From Alistipes sp. (lineage in GTDB: Bacteria > Bacteroidota > Bacteroidia > Bacteroidales > Rikenellaceae), in the NCBI GenBank assembly GCA_017629035.1, contig JAGBXX010000010.1, positions 1 through 64,000 of the forward strand: DNA of 64,000 nucleotides, written 5' to 3'. The notes under the pieces are model-generated. The model was not told the origin of the DNA and searched no databases. It worked only from the letters and a program-made list of their open reading frames with translations. The translations under genes and the position numbers were made by a program. Shown here piece by piece: positions 18,409 through 27,156 of this stretch; within the stretch, counting starts at the first letter, position 1; each line of letters begins with the position of its first letter.

Positions 18409-18900
18409 TTACTCCTGGCGCTCCTTGTAATCCACGTTGATCTGCTGTGCAGGCTTCTTAAAGAAGTCGATAGCCTTGCGAATTGGGAGCATAAGGAGCT
18501 CGCAGAAATCGTGGGTAACTGACATCAATACAGGGTAGATGTAGATAGCAATGAGTGTGCCGATGAACTCAAGGAAAATCTCGTCAGCAGGGTAGCCCTC
18601 TGGTACAAGACGTGCAAGGTCAACCAAGAGAATTGCAACTGCGAAGATACCACCCAATGGATATGATAAGAATGATACTGCATCGAATGTAAAGTCGATG
18701 ATAAGACGCTTGCAGAATGAGAGGAAAGGCCACTTGCTTGTGATGTTGCTCATGGTGAGGTAACCCTCCTGGCGCTGCTCAGCGAGGCGTGAGATAGCAC
18801 GTGTCCACAATGAGTAAGGAAGAAGCAAAATTCTGCCGATAGCCGATAGAACATAGAGAAGCGCATCAACAATAAGTGTACCGAAGTTGTTAGGTGTCAT
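18409..18900 (-). CDS. Membrane protein of unknown function
   Basis: 163 residues. Hydrophobic segments near 12-30, 78-97 and 107-130 alternate with basic stretches (KRLIIDF, RKAIDFFKKP). No recognised domain. It has TATCTTTG at 18966-18959 on the minus strand as a likely -7 box, and its own terminator. It ends in a charged tail. Balanced codon use suggests a native conserved gene. Confidence 0.75.
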   Translation of the reverse strand: MTPNNFGTLIVDALLYVLSAIGRILLLPYSLWTRAISRLAEQRQEGYLTMSNITSKWPFLSFCKRLIIDFTFDAVSFLSYPLGGIFAVAILLVDLARLVPEGYPADEIFLEFIGTLIAIYIYPVLMSVTHDFCELLMLPIRKAIDFFKKPAQQINVDYKERQE

Positions 18901-19060
18901 AAAAGTTTGGTGTTAGTATTGTGCCTACTCTCTTAAGCATTTCGGCGATCTCTTATTACAAAGATAGTAAATTTATTTTATATCCGTGCATTTTTATCTA
19001 CATATATCACATTTTTACCCCATCTTTTCCCTCAAGCCAGGGTGTTAAATCTCGAAATCC

Positions 19061-19091
19061 TTGCATTTTCTCAATATTAATACTATATTTG
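19061..19091 (+). promoter_or_regulatory. Promoter of the rml operon (TTG-N20-TATATTTG)
   Basis: TTG 19061-19063 and TATATTTG 19084-19091 with a 20-bp spacer, 42 bp before the rmlA ATG. Confidence 0.75.
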
Positions 19092-19133
19092 TATGTTTGA
19101 ACGTTTTATGAACAACGAATTTAGCTTTAGTGC

Positions 19134-20000
19134 ATGAAGGGTATTGTTTTAGCCGGAGGTAGTGGTACACGCCTCTATCCAATCACCAAGGGTGTCAGCA
19201 AGCAGCTACTCCCGATTTTCGATAAGCCGATGGTCTATTACCCCATCTCGGTGCTTATGATGGCGGGTATACGTGAGATTCTTATCATCTCGACACCTAC
19301 CGACCTACCTATGTTTCGACGTCTTTTGGGCTCGGGCGAGGAGCTTGGCGTGAGCTTTGAGTATGCCGAGCAGCCACAGCCTAATGGCCTTGCCGAGGCA
19401 TTTATCATTGGTAGAGAGTTTGTTGGCTCAGACGATGTATGTCTGGTGCTTGGCGACAATATCTTCCATGGCGCCGGCTTTGATAGTATGCTGCGCCACG
19501 CTGTGGAGTGCTGCACCCGTGAGCGTCGTGCTACGGTCTTTGGATATAAGGTGCAAAACCCAGAGCGCTACGGCGTTGTGGAGTTTGATTCTGAGGGTCG
19601 TGCTCTGTCTATTGTCGAGAAGCCTACTGAGCCACGTTCCGACTATGCCGTTACGGGCCTCTACTTCTACCCAAATAGTGTCGTAGATGTAGCCACCACA
19701 ATCACCCCTTCGGCACGTGGTGAGCTCGAGATAACATCGGTAAATCAGCACTACCTTGCCCAGCAGCAGCTCAATGTCGAGATTCTTGACCGTGGCTTTG
19801 CTTGGCTCGATACGGGCACTCACGACTCGTTGGCCGAGGCCTCGATCTTTGTCGAGGTTATCGAGAAGCGCCAGGGTCAAAAAATTGCCTGCTTGGAGGA
19901 GATCGCATATCGCAATAATTGGATTACTCGTGATGAGCTCCACGCTCTTGCCGAGCCTATGCGCAATAATCAGTATGGACAATATCTGCTTAAGCTATGA
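19134..20000 (+). CDS. rmlA: Glucose-1-phosphate thymidylyltransferase
   Basis: 288 residues; makes dTDP-glucose from dTTP and glucose-1-phosphate, the first step of dTDP-L-rhamnose synthesis. [13 protein letters not shown] (6-18) is the nucleotidyl-transfer loop; [20 protein letters not shown], and [18 protein letters not shown] are family hallmarks. First gene of a four-gene run with overlapping ends: its last 4 bases overlap rmlC. Confidence 0.97.
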   Translation: MKGIVLAGGSGTRLYPITKGVSKQLLPIFDKPMVYYPISVLMMAGIREILIISTPTDLPMFRRLLGSGEELGVSFEYAEQPQPNGLAEAFIIGREFVGSDDVCLVLGDNIFHGAGFDSMLRHAVECCTRERRATVFGYKVQNPERYGVVEFDSEGRALSIVEKPTEPRSDYAVTGLYFYPNSVVDVATTITPSARGELEITSVNQHYLAQQQLNVEILDRGFAWLDTGTHDSLAEASIFVEVIEKRQGQKIACLEEIAYRNNWITRDELHALAEPMRNNQYGQYLLKL

Positions 20001-20572
20001 GGCTGATTAAGACCGATATAGAGGGTGTGTTTATCATCGAGCCACGCCTCTTTGAGGATGATCGAGGATACTTCTTCGAGAGTTTCTCGCTGTCTAAGTT
20101 TCGTGATCTCTCGGGGCTAAACACCACCTTTGTGCAGGATAACGAGTCACGCTCCAGGGAGGGTGTGGTGCGTGGTCTGCACTTTCAGCTCCCGCCCTAT
20201 GCGCAGTCTAAGTTGGTGCGTGTTGTCGAGGGCGAGATTCTCGATGTTGCCGTAGATATTCGTCGTGGCTCGCCAACCTTCGGTCGCTCGGTGGCAGTTG
20301 TGCTGAGTGCGGAGAATCACCGCCAGTTGTTTGTCCCCCGAGGCTTTGCGCATGGCTTTGTGGTGCGCCGTGGTGATGCCGTGGTGCAGTACAAGTGCGA
20401 TAACCCCTATGCCCCAGAGTGCGAGGGCTCTATTGCTTGGAACGATGCGCAGCTCTCTGTTGACTGGGGTATCGACCCTGCAAAGGTGATACTCTCGCCC
20501 AAGGATATGCTCAATCCGCAGCTCTCTGAGTGCGACACTCTCTTTGATTATAACGTAGATTACTATGCGTAG
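19997..20572 (+). CDS. rmlC: dTDP-4-dehydrorhamnose 3,5-epimerase
   Basis: 191 residues, cupin fold. [12 protein letters not shown], the [18 protein letters not shown] stretch with the catalytic His, and [10 protein letters not shown] are intact, with substrate Tyr residues in [10 protein letters not shown]. Third enzyme of the pathway. Overlaps rmlA by 4 bp and rmlD by 8 bp, so translation is coupled. Confidence 0.97.
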   Translation: MRLIKTDIEGVFIIEPRLFEDDRGYFFESFSLSKFRDLSGLNTTFVQDNESRSREGVVRGLHFQLPPYAQSKLVRVVEGEILDVAVDIRRGSPTFGRSVAVVLSAENHRQLFVPRGFAHGFVVRRGDAVVQYKCDNPYAPECEGSIAWNDAQLSVDWGIDPAKVILSPKDMLNPQLSECDTLFDYNVDYYA

Positions 20573-21425
20573 AGTTGTTGTTCTTGGCGGCGAGGGTCAG
20601 CTGGCACGAAGCATTGCCTATGTAGCACAATCATCACATAACGAATATGTTATGCTCTCTCGCTTGGAGGCTGACCTGTGTGATATTGCGAGCCTTGAGC
20701 GAGCAGTCGAGTGTGCTGATGTTGTTGTCAACTGCGCAGCATATACCAATGTCGAGGCTGCCGAAGATGACTACGACGGTGCGCTGAGAGTAAATGCCCT
20801 TGGCGTGAAGAATTTGGCGCAGATATGCCTCAGTCGCTCTCTACCTTTGATACATATCTCTACCGACTATGTCTTTGGTGGCGATGCTGAGCGCACCACA
20901 CCATATCTTGAGAGTGATGCTGTTGCACCAATAAACGCCTATGGCCGTAGCAAGGCCGAGGGCGAGCGTGCGCTGCTCGATAGCGGTTGTGGGGTAGTGA
21001 TACGCACCTCGTGGCTCTACTCCCCCTGGTGCAAGAACTTCTGCCGCACGATACTCTCGCATAGCGCCGAGCGCAACGTGTTGAGCGTTGTGGATGATCA
21101 GCGAGGTGTGCCAACCTCGGCACTTAGCCTTGCACGATTTATTGTGCGTATAATCGACGAGGAGTTTATTTCCTCGATGCGAGGTATATACCACTTTACC
21201 GACCTGGGCGATGCTACATGGTGCGACTTTGCACGTGCTATTGTTGAACTCTCGGGCCACGACTGCCGTGTTGATGCGTGCACAACTCAGGAGCGTGCCA
21301 TGCGTGCTCCACGACCTAGCTACTCTGTGCTTGGCTCAGAGCGACTCAACGAAACTAATACGACACTCACACCCTGGCGTGATGCGCTGCGTGAGGTTAT
21401 AGATATTATAGAGCGAAACCTATGA
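20565..21425 (+). CDS. rmlD: dTDP-4-dehydrorhamnose reductase
   Basis: 286 residues, extended SDR. N-terminal GGEGQLAR replaces the usual GxxGQLG loop. NCAAYTNVEAAEDD, STDYVFGG, and the catalytic Tyr/Lys in INAYGRSKAEGE are present. It gives dTDP-L-rhamnose, the donor for surface glycans or protein O-glycosylation. Overlaps rmlC (8 bp) and rmlB (4 bp). Confidence 0.96.
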   Translation: MRRVVVLGGEGQLARSIAYVAQSSHNEYVMLSRLEADLCDIASLERAVECADVVVNCAAYTNVEAAEDDYDGALRVNALGVKNLAQICLSRSLPLIHISTDYVFGGDAERTTPYLESDAVAPINAYGRSKAEGERALLDSGCGVVIRTSWLYSPWCKNFCRTILSHSAERNVLSVVDDQRGVPTSALSLARFIVRIIDEEFISSMRGIYHFTDLGDATWCDFARAIVELSGHDCRVDACTTQERAMRAPRPSYSVLGSERLNETNTTLTPWRDALREVIDIIERNL

Positions 21426-22444
21426 CACGAAATATACTTATCACAGGCGGTGCCGGCTTCATCGGTAGCCATGTGGCACGTCTTTTTGCCACCAAGTATG
21501 CCAACTATCGCATTGTCATCCTCGACAAGCTGACCTATGCTGGCAACCTCGAGAATATTGCCGATGTGTGTGCATTGCCCAATGTGGAGTTTGTTGAGGG
21601 CGATATCACCGATGCACCCCTCGTGGAGCGACTCTTTAGCGACTATGCCATCGATGGTGTTCTCCATCTTGCTGCCGAGAGCCATGTAGACCGTTCGATA
21701 AGTGCCCCTCTTGTCTTTGCGCATAACAACATCATCGGCACCCTTGTGCTCCTCGAGGCGGCACGTAAGGCGTGGGCAGGCAACTATTCAGGTCGCCGCT
21801 TCCACCATATATCTACCGACGAGGTCTATGGTGCACTGCCACTTGATGGTGGAGTATTCACCGAGGAGTCACGCTACGAGCCACATTCTCCCTATTCGGC
21901 TTCTAAGGCCTCGTCAGACCACTTTGTGCGTGCCTATCACGACACCTATGGTCTGCCCGTGGTTGTCACTAACTGCTCGAACAACTATGGCGAAAACCAG
22001 TACCCCGAGAAGCTGATACCTCTATTTATATATAATATAGTCAACCGTCGCAGCCTGCCTGTCTATGGCTCTGGTTGCAATGTGCGTGACTGGCTCTATG
22101 TCGGCGACCATGCCTCGGCTCTCGATGCGGTGTTCCACCGTGGTGTTGTGGGTGAGACCTATAATGTCGGAGGCAATAACGAGTGGCGCAATATAGACCT
22201 TGTGAAGCTGCTTATCAAGATTGTCGATGAGGAGCTTGGCCGTGCTGAGGGCGATGGCGACTCGCTTATTACCTATGTCGAGGATCGTGCTGGCCACGAC
22301 CTGCGCTATGCTATCGACTCTGCGAAGCTTATGCGTGAGCTTGGCTGGAGACCCGAGATGTCGTTCGAGGAGGGCCTTCGTCGCACCGTAAAGTGGTACT
22401 TGGCGAATGTTGAGTGGGCCGAGAGAAGCCTTAAAAGGGGTTAA
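21422..22444 (+). CDS. rmlB: dTDP-glucose 4,6-dehydratase
   Basis: 340 residues. NAD-binding GGAGFIGSH, AAESHVDRSI, STDEVYGAL with the active-site Asp-Glu pair, YSASKASSDH with catalytic Tyr/Lys, and NNYGENQYPEKLIPL identify RmlB. Second enzyme of the pathway although last in the operon. No terminator is obvious before the tRNA gene, which has its own promoter. Confidence 0.97.
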   Translation: MTRNILITGGAGFIGSHVARLFATKYANYRIVILDKLTYAGNLENIADVCALPNVEFVEGDITDAPLVERLFSDYAIDGVLHLAAESHVDRSISAPLVFAHNNIIGTLVLLEAARKAWAGNYSGRRFHHISTDEVYGALPLDGGVFTEESRYEPHSPYSASKASSDHFVRAYHDTYGLPVVVTNCSNNYGENQYPEKLIPLFIYNIVNRRSLPVYGSGCNVRDWLYVGDHASALDAVFHRGVVGETYNVGGNNEWRNIDLVKLLIKIVDEELGRAEGDGDSLITYVEDRAGHDLRYAIDSAKLMRELGWRPEMSFEEGLRRTVKWYLANVEWAERSLKRG

Positions 22445-22478
22445 AACTAAAAATATTGCAAAAAATATCGCAAAAATT

Positions 22479-22508
22479 TTGCAGGTTAGAAAATAATTCC
22501 TACATTTG
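22479..22508 (+). promoter_or_regulatory. Promoter of tRNA-Leu (TTG-N19-TACATTTG)
   Basis: TTG 22479-22481 and TACATTTG 22501-22508, spacer 19 bp, 25 bp before the mature tRNA 5' end. Confidence 0.75.
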
Positions 22509-22533
22509 CACACCATTTCAGAGAAATCTGTTT

Positions 22534-22617
22534 GCCCAGATGGCGGAATCGGTAGACGCGCTGGTCTCAAACACCAGTAGGTTCACCCCTGTGCCGGTTC
22601 GACCCCGGCTCTGGGTA
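22534..22617 (+). tRNA. tRNA-Leu(CAA)
   Basis: 84-nt class II tRNA. Acceptor GCCCAGA pairs with TCTGGGT, the anticodon loop CTCAAAC sits on stem CTGGT/ACCAG (anticodon CAA, decoding UUG), a long variable arm follows, and GGTTCGACC forms the T loop. Discriminator A; CCA is not encoded. Confidence 0.95.
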
Positions 22618-22623
22618 CTTGAA

Positions 22624-22654
22624 GAGAGAAACGAAAGTTTCTCTCTTTTTTTTT
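22624..22654 (+). terminator. Terminator of tRNA-Leu
   Basis: GAGAGAAAC and GTTTCTCTC form a perfect 9-bp stem with a GAAA loop followed by nine T residues. Confidence 0.9.
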
Positions 22655-22712
22655 GTCTGCATATAGTGGCGCGAGTGCTGCGCACTTCGACCCCGATGGA
22701 TTAGAATAAAAA

Positions 22713-22727
22713 AAAGAGCGAGAGGCT
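22713..22727 (-). terminator. Weak hairpin after the 170-residue secreted protein gene
   Basis: A short GAGCC/GGCTC-type stem flanked by T runs on both strands, 8 bp past the minus-strand stop. Confidence 0.4.
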
Positions 22728-22734
22728 CCTTTTT

Positions 22735-23247
22735 TTATGGTTTGAATGGGAAGTATTTGAATTGCTTGATGATGTCGTCACCTTTTGATTTATCTTTTAG
22801 ACTACATTCCATGTATGCCGAGGCAATTATCTCGACGTACTCCTCATATCCTGGGCTGTAGATAGTGCAGACTACCTCTTTCAAATAGTATATCTTGCCG
22901 CTTGGGGTATATCCTGAGAGAACAATGTAATCATCGTTAATGTAGGAGTACGTGATGCTATAACCTTTGCTGCGATACGAGGATACATTTTCGCTCATAA
23001 GGTTATATGTGCTGTCATTAAACAAATTAAACATAGCACCTACTGAGATACTAATGCTTTTGTCGTAGGAGTGCATAGCCACACCATCGCCATTTCCACT
23101 TTGGCTTGTAATATCCAGGTAATTAGGATAGCGCAGGTAGTAACCAAACCTGTAATTTTGGTATAGACTATATCCTCCGTAAGTCTGAGCCGTTGAGAAT
23201 GTTACCGCTATCAATGCTACGATTATAAGTGCTACTTTACGCCACAT
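22735..23247 (-). CDS. Secreted protein of unknown function
   Basis: 170 residues. Signal peptide 1-19 (MWRKVALIIVALIAVTFSTA-Q). The mature part is rich in Tyr and Ser (YGGYSLYQNYRFGYYLRYP) and resembles small photosystem/PsbP-like or stress-response periplasmic domains only loosely. ATG 23247 is chosen because an upstream in-frame ATG would precede the signal peptide with 21 polar residues. AT-rich compared with neighbours. It is divergent from the gene at 23435. Confidence 0.7.
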   Translation of the reverse strand: MWRKVALIIVALIAVTFSTAQTYGGYSLYQNYRFGYYLRYPNYLDITSQSGNGDGVAMHSYDKSISISVGAMFNLFNDSTYNLMSENVSSYRSKGYSITYSYINDDYIVLSGYTPSGKIYYLKEVVCTIYSPGYEEYVEIIASAYMECSLKDKSKGDDIIKQFKYFPFKP

Positions 23248-23434
23248 AATATCTCTTTGTGCTACTTTAATTTTGTTGTTTTTGCCCGTGTATGAGCAAT
23301 ATGTCATCACAAAGCTACTAAATTATGTTGAGATAATCCTCTTTTATTACCGAAAAAATGTTAACTTTGTAGCTTAGGGCATTATGCTATGCTCGGTGCG
23401 GGGCTTGTGTGGCCCGATGATTAACTTTACTACT

Positions 23435-24535
23435 ATGCATAAACTTAAGTTATTTGTGCTTGCAACTATTGCTGTTGCGACAGTGTCGTGTGCCGAAATG
23501 CTTGGCACTCAGCGTGTAAGCGTGGAGATACCCGAGCGCCAAAACTGGAAGGGTGTGACCCTCCATGGCGATATTGCCAAGATCGAGGCGCTATCCTACG
23601 AGCTCGAGGGACGCTATGGCCTTGACTACAAGGGCGAGCTGCTCAATCAGACCACAACGGAGTTTAATGTTCGAGGCGATGTCGAGAGCATTGTGTCGGT
23701 CGACGATATGCTATATGCCAGCGAGAGCTACACCTTCAAGTATGACGAGAGTGGTCGTCTTATCTCTACGAGCAACAGCTATGCCGGCGACTCGTTTGAG
23801 CACCGCTACACACTCGACGACTACGGATGTATCATTGTCGATGAGCTCTATCTTGGCAATGGTCTGCTCGATAGCCGCACGCTTGTGGAGTACGACCGCA
23901 AGGGTAACGACGTGGAGTATACCTCATTAGATAGCTTTGGTAATATCAACTATGTGCAAAACCGCACCTTTGACGACCTAAACCGCCTTACGGAGGTTGT
24001 TATTGCCGATGGCAACGACCAGGTGCGCAGCCGTGAGGTATATACCTACGATACCCAGGGTCGAAAGGTTGCTGTCGTGACCTACGAGGGTTACGACCTG
24101 CTCAAGAGCCGTGAGGCGTTTGTCTATGGCGAGTCGGGCGATAGCGTTGAGCATAGCACCTACTCCGATCTCGACGAGCTCACAGGTCGCACTGTTGAAC
24201 GCTTTGATGCAGAGGGTCGCCTTAGTGAGGTTGTGACCTACGTGGTGGCCGAGACTCCTGAGAGCACCAAGCGCATTATCTACGATGAGTCGGGAAGAAA
24301 GAGTGAGGAGCGAGTATCGAATGGTCAGGGTGTTGAGACTCTTGTTGTGACATATAAGTACGATGCAAATGGAAATATCATCGAGGCACGTGAGCAGAAT
24401 ATTGCTGAGCGCTCGTTGCGTCTTACTACCTATGCTTACGACGAGAAGCAGAACCTAACCGAGGAGCGTGAGTACTCAGGTTTGTATCTTGAGTCACAGT
24501 CGATTACGGAGTATCAGATTACCTATCGAGAGTAG
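23435..24535 (+). CDS. Lipoprotein with YD-like repeats, relative of the 5381-6382 protein
   Basis: 366 residues. SpII signal with lipid Cys19 (TVSCAEM). The segment PERQNWKGVTLHGDI matches the start of the tandem-repeat protein at 5381. The body has about ten diverged repeats of ~25-30 residues of the type YDxxGRxxxxxxY (YKYDANGNIIEARE). An ATG at 23384 is rejected because it lies upstream of the signal peptide. TAACTTTG at 23362-23369 may be its -7 box. GC-richer than its relative, so the repeats have diverged rather than been homogenised. Function unknown; cell-surface or periplasmic. Confidence 0.8.
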   Translation: MHKLKLFVLATIAVATVSCAEMLGTQRVSVEIPERQNWKGVTLHGDIAKIEALSYELEGRYGLDYKGELLNQTTTEFNVRGDVESIVSVDDMLYASESYTFKYDESGRLISTSNSYAGDSFEHRYTLDDYGCIIVDELYLGNGLLDSRTLVEYDRKGNDVEYTSLDSFGNINYVQNRTFDDLNRLTEVVIADGNDQVRSREVYTYDTQGRKVAVVTYEGYDLLKSREAFVYGESGDSVEHSTYSDLDELTGRTVERFDAEGRLSEVVTYVVAETPESTKRIIYDESGRKSEERVSNGQGVETLVVTYKYDANGNIIEAREQNIAERSLRLTTYAYDEKQNLTEEREYSGLYLESQSITEYQITYRE

Positions 24536-24563
24536 GGTGTAGCACTTCTTGCTGCAAGATTTG

Positions 24564-24602
24564 TCGGGGATGTTGACCTTTTTAAGAGGTCAGCGACCCC
24601 GA
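24564..24602 (+). terminator. Terminator after the YD-repeat lipoprotein gene
   Basis: A 15-bp imperfect stem (TCGGGGATGTTGACC / GGTCAGCGACCCCGA) with a 9-nt loop, followed by ATATTTTA. Confidence 0.7.
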
Positions 24603-24642
24603 ATATTTTATATATGTATTAAAAAAAAGTCAAAAAAAAATT

Positions 24643-24672
24643 TTGTATTTCACGAAATATGCTATATCTTTG
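24643..24672 (+). promoter_or_regulatory. Promoter of the SPFH operon (TTG-N19-TATCTTTG)
   Basis: TTG 24643-24645 and TATCTTTG 24665-24672, spacing 19 bp, 37 bp before ATG 24709. Confidence 0.75.
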
Positions 24673-24708
24673 TGATATCAAAATAATATCATTATAAACC
24701 CTAATACT

Positions 24709-25647
24709 ATGAAAAATTACTCTTATTCAGGTTGGAAGCTCAATGGCTTTGTAGCACTTATCGTGCAGCTTGCTATTGCTGTAGGTGCTGGTTATTTGAT
24801 CTACTTTGCTACAAATGGTGCTGAGGTTATCGTTTGGGCGCTCGTTACAGCTATCATTGGATTTATCGTAGATCTGATAATGCTTGGCGGATATATGATG
24901 CTCGAGCCTAACGAGTCACGAGTGCTCCTCTTCTTTGGTAACTATCGTGGCACATTCTACGACACAGGTTTCTGGTGGGTAAATCCATTTATGTCTGCCA
25001 AGAAGCTCTCTATGCGTGCACGCAACCTCAATGTTGACCCTATCAAGGTTAACGACAAGGCTGGTAACCCAATTCTTATCGGCTTGGTTGTGGTGTGGAA
25101 GATTAAGAGCGATGGTGCTTACAATGCAGTATTCGATATCGACACACCTGTTGAGATTGGTGCTTCGGGCCTCAATACTCGTATGAATGTTCTCGAGAAC
25201 TTCGTGGCTGTGCAGAGTGACTCGGCATTGCGCCAGGTAGCAGGTATGTATGCTTACGATGAGAACTCTAACGGTGCGTCAACCGAGGTTACACTCCGCT
25301 CTGGTGGCGATGAGATTAACGACCGCCTCACCGATGAGCTCAACGAGCGCCTCTCGATTGCTGGTATCGAGGTTATCGAGGCACGCCTTAACTACTTGGC
25401 TTATGCTCCCGAGATTGCTGCTGCCATGTTGCGTCGTCAGCAGGCCGATGCTATCATCTCGGCACGTGAGAAGATTGTTGAGGGTGCAGTGTCAATGGTT
25501 AAGATCGCCCTTGAGCGTTTGTCTGCCGAGGCTGTTGTCGAGCTCGATGAGGAGCGTAAGGCAGCCATGGTTAGCAACCTTCTCGTTGTTCTCTGTGCCG
25601 ACGAGGCTGCACAGCCTGTGGTCAACACTGGCACTTTGCACAACTAG
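24709..25647 (+). CDS. SPFH/Band 7 (stomatin-like) membrane protein
   Basis: 312 residues. Two hydrophobic helices (~12-33 and 40-62) are followed by the Band 7 region (LEPNESRVLLFFGNYRGT ... GFWWVNPF ... LNVDPIKVNDKAGNPI). A C-terminal helical part (EIAAAMLRRQQADAIISARE) is typical of SPFH oligomerisation segments. Such proteins organise membrane domains or protease complexes. It heads a three-gene run with a ribbon-helix-helix-like small protein and a further membrane protein, spaced 20 bp and overlapping by 11 bp. Confidence 0.92.
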   Translation: MKNYSYSGWKLNGFVALIVQLAIAVGAGYLIYFATNGAEVIVWALVTAIIGFIVDLIMLGGYMMLEPNESRVLLFFGNYRGTFYDTGFWWVNPFMSAKKLSMRARNLNVDPIKVNDKAGNPILIGLVVVWKIKSDGAYNAVFDIDTPVEIGASGLNTRMNVLENFVAVQSDSALRQVAGMYAYDENSNGASTEVTLRSGGDEINDRLTDELNERLSIAGIEVIEARLNYLAYAPEIAAAMLRRQQADAIISAREKIVEGAVSMVKIALERLSAEAVVELDEERKAAMVSNLLVVLCADEAAQPVVNTGTLHN

Positions 25648-25667
25648 TAGATTATACCCTATGTTCT

Positions 25668-25865
25668 ATGGCTACGAAGGAGTCAAATACACGCAGCTTT
25701 GTGCTTCGCATTGACGGTGAGACTATGGATGCCCTCGAGAAGTGGGCTGCCGATGAGTTTCGCTCTGTCAACGGACAGCTGCAATGGATCATCGCCGAAG
25801 CCTTGCGTCGTAGTGGGCGCAAGCCTCGTGCTAAATCGAAGAGGGAAGTGAAAAATGATGAGTAG
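25668..25865 (+). CDS. Small Arc/ribbon-helix-helix-like protein
   Basis: 65 residues: a beta-strand RSFVLRID followed by two helices (GETMDALEKWAADEF, NGQLQWIIAEALRRSG) and a basic tail (GRKPRAKSKR). This matches the layout of Arc-type DNA-binding proteins that often follow SPFH genes. It may regulate the operon or bind the SPFH protein; which is not clear. The reading frame ends inside the next gene. Confidence 0.8.
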   Translation: MATKESNTRSFVLRIDGETMDALEKWAADEFRSVNGQLQWIIAEALRRSGRKPRAKSKREVKNDE

Positions 25866-26352
25866 ATTTAACCTATTTCGCTTTCGATACAAGAATATCG
25901 AGCGAATGGCAAATCGCCGTTTAGGCAAGGTGCCCGACGAGAAGAAGTTCGATGTAGCGAGCCTCTTCACCTTCTTGGGAGGTATGTTTATTGCAGACTG
26001 CTTCTTCGGAGATTTTATTATTAGTGTGGAGGTAGATGCTGCTATAGCCTTTGCTTTGTTGCTTGTGGGAGCATTTCTTAGCTTTCGTCGCCTTGCGCCA
26101 CGTCCTCTCTGGCAGAGGGCCATGCATAGAGGATTTATCGTAGCTGCGCTCTGGGGGCTTACTACGTGGGTTTGCTACTTTGCCGAGGCTATCACACTCA
26201 ATCAAGCATTGATTCTCTCTATCGAGTCTGCTATCTGCCTTGTTATTGCAATCATTGCCCTCTTTCGCTGGCGATATATACGTCGTCGCTCTGAGGCTAC
26301 TATTGCACTCCTGCGCATGCGTCGCAAGCGTCAGCGTGCTGAGGCTTTCTAA
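25855..26352 (+). CDS. Membrane protein of unknown function in the SPFH operon
   Basis: 165 residues (start ATG 25855 or the adjacent ATG 25858), overlapping the small RHH-like gene by 11 bp. A basic N-terminus (NLFRFRYKNIERMANRRLG) is followed by four hydrophobic segments (about 38-55, 62-79, 95-112, 122-140) and an Arg-rich cytosolic tail. No domain recognised. The overlap makes coupled translation likely. Confidence 0.75.
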   Translation: MMSRFNLFRFRYKNIERMANRRLGKVPDEKKFDVASLFTFLGGMFIADCFFGDFIISVEVDAAIAFALLLVGAFLSFRRLAPRPLWQRAMHRGFIVAALWGLTTWVCYFAEAITLNQALILSIESAICLVIAIIALFRWRYIRRRSEATIALLRMRRKRQRAEAF

Positions 26353-26363
26353 TTAATTGTTGA

Positions 26364-26387
26364 TGGCTGTCCCTCTGGGGGCGGCCA
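26364..26387 (+). terminator. Terminator of the SPFH operon
   Basis: Ten-pair stem (TGGCTGTCCC / GGGGCGGCCA, two G-U pairs) with a TCTG loop, 11 bp after the stop, followed by a broken T-rich stretch. Confidence 0.6.
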
Positions 26388-26412
26388 TTACTTTTGCTGG
26401 TGTATATAAAAC

Positions 26413-26442
26413 ACTAAAGGCGGCCCGAAGGTCGCCTTTAGT
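26413..26442 (-). terminator. Terminator of the rpmB-rpmG-DUF4295 operon
   Basis: ACTAAAGGCG and CGCCTTTAGT form a long stem over a GACCTTCGGG-type loop. On the minus strand it is followed by GTTTTATATA. It lies 29 bp past the DUF4295 stop. Confidence 0.8.
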
Positions 26443-26470
26443 ATTAGTTCCCGAGGGAATCTAATCCAAA

Positions 26471-26629
26471 TTATTTCTGTGCGAAGAAGTTCTTGATATC
26501 CTCGTCCTCCAAGATGTTCTGAGTCTGGAATACGTATGCACCAGTCTTCTCTGACTTAACCATCTTGATACACTTAGTGTACTTCTTTGCGTTACCCGTC
26601 TTAAGGGTTGCAACTACTTTCTTTGCCAT
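26471..26629 (-). CDS. DUF4295 ribosome-associated small protein
   Basis: 52 residues: MAKKVVATLKTG start, KKYTKCIKMVKSEKTGAYVF, and an acidic ILEDEDIKNFFAQK tail. It is basic at the front and conserved in Bacteroidota, always beside bL28 and bL33 as here. From memory it corresponds to a phylum-specific large-subunit protein seen in a Flavobacterium ribosome structure (named bL38); this equivalence should be checked. The start is 19 bp past the rpmG stop. Confidence 0.9.
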   Translation of the reverse strand: MAKKVVATLKTGNAKKYTKCIKMVKSEKTGAYVFQTQNILEDEDIKNFFAQK

Positions 26630-26648
26630 ACTTTACCTCGTGTTAAAA

Positions 26649-26831
26649 TTACTTAATCTCACGGTGAAGTGTTACTCGCTTCAAGTAAGGATTGTACTTC
26701 TTACGCTCCAAACGGTCAGGAGTATTCTTCTTGTTCTTGGTGGTGATGTAGCGTGACATACCTGCTACGCCGCTCTCCTTCTGCTCTGTGCACTCCAAGA
26801 TTACCTGCACTCTGTTACCTTTCTTTGCCAT
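26649..26831 (-). CDS. rpmG: Ribosomal protein bL33
   Basis: 60 residues: [35 protein letters not shown] and the [15 protein letters not shown] ending are typical. It has only one Cys (residue 14), so it is the zinc-free (C-minus) form. Large subunit, near the E site. Second of three genes in the operon, 16 bp after rpmB. Confidence 0.97.
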   Translation of the reverse strand: MAKKGNRVQVILECTEQKESGVAGMSRYITTKNKKNTPDRLERKKYNPYLKRVTLHREIK

Positions 26832-26847
26832 TTTCTGTTACCTGTTT

Positions 26848-27081
26848 TTAGTAAACCTGCTTAGCGGCCTTAGCCTCACGAAGTGCAGCTGCAAGACCCT
26901 TCTTGTTGATTGTTTTGATACCGGCAGCTGAAACCTTCAAAGTTACCCAGCGGCCCTCCTCCTCTGACCAGAAGCGCTTTGTTCTCAAGTTTGGAGAGAA
27001 CTTACGCTTGGTGCGGATGTGCGAGTGAGAAACGTTGTTACCCACCATCGCTACCTTACCTGTAATTTCACAAACTTTCAT
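26848..27081 (-). CDS. rpmB: Ribosomal protein bL28
   Basis: 77 residues: [32 protein letters not shown], and [19 protein letters not shown] are diagnostic. First gene of the rpmB-rpmG-DUF4295 operon, with a strong promoter 45 bp upstream and a small palindrome in the leader. Confidence 0.98.
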   Translation of the reverse strand: MKVCEITGKVAMVGNNVSHSHIRTKRKFSPNLRTKRFWSEEEGRWVTLKVSAAGIKTINKKGLAAALREAKAAKQVY

Positions 27082-27102
27082 TGTACTTTATATTTAACTT
27101 AA

Positions 27103-27117
27103 GTGCCACCGTGGCAC
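27103..27117 (-). promoter_or_regulatory. Palindrome in the rpmB leader
   Basis: GTGCCACCGTGGCAC, an odd-centred perfect palindrome just after the predicted start. As RNA it can form a short stem near the 5' end, which may stabilise or regulate the ribosomal protein mRNA. Confidence 0.4.
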
Positions 27118-27126
27118 AAAAGCGCA

Positions 27127-27156
27127 CAAAGATACACAATTTTTTTCATTCTGCAA
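27127..27156 (-). promoter_or_regulatory. Promoter of the rpmB operon (TTG-N19-TATCTTTG)
   Basis: Minus strand TTG 27156-27154, 19 bp, TATCTTTG 27134-27127. Confidence 0.8.

Noticed and set aside
22456..22704. 82-codon plus-strand open frame
   Set aside because: Overlaps the tRNA-Leu gene and its terminator.
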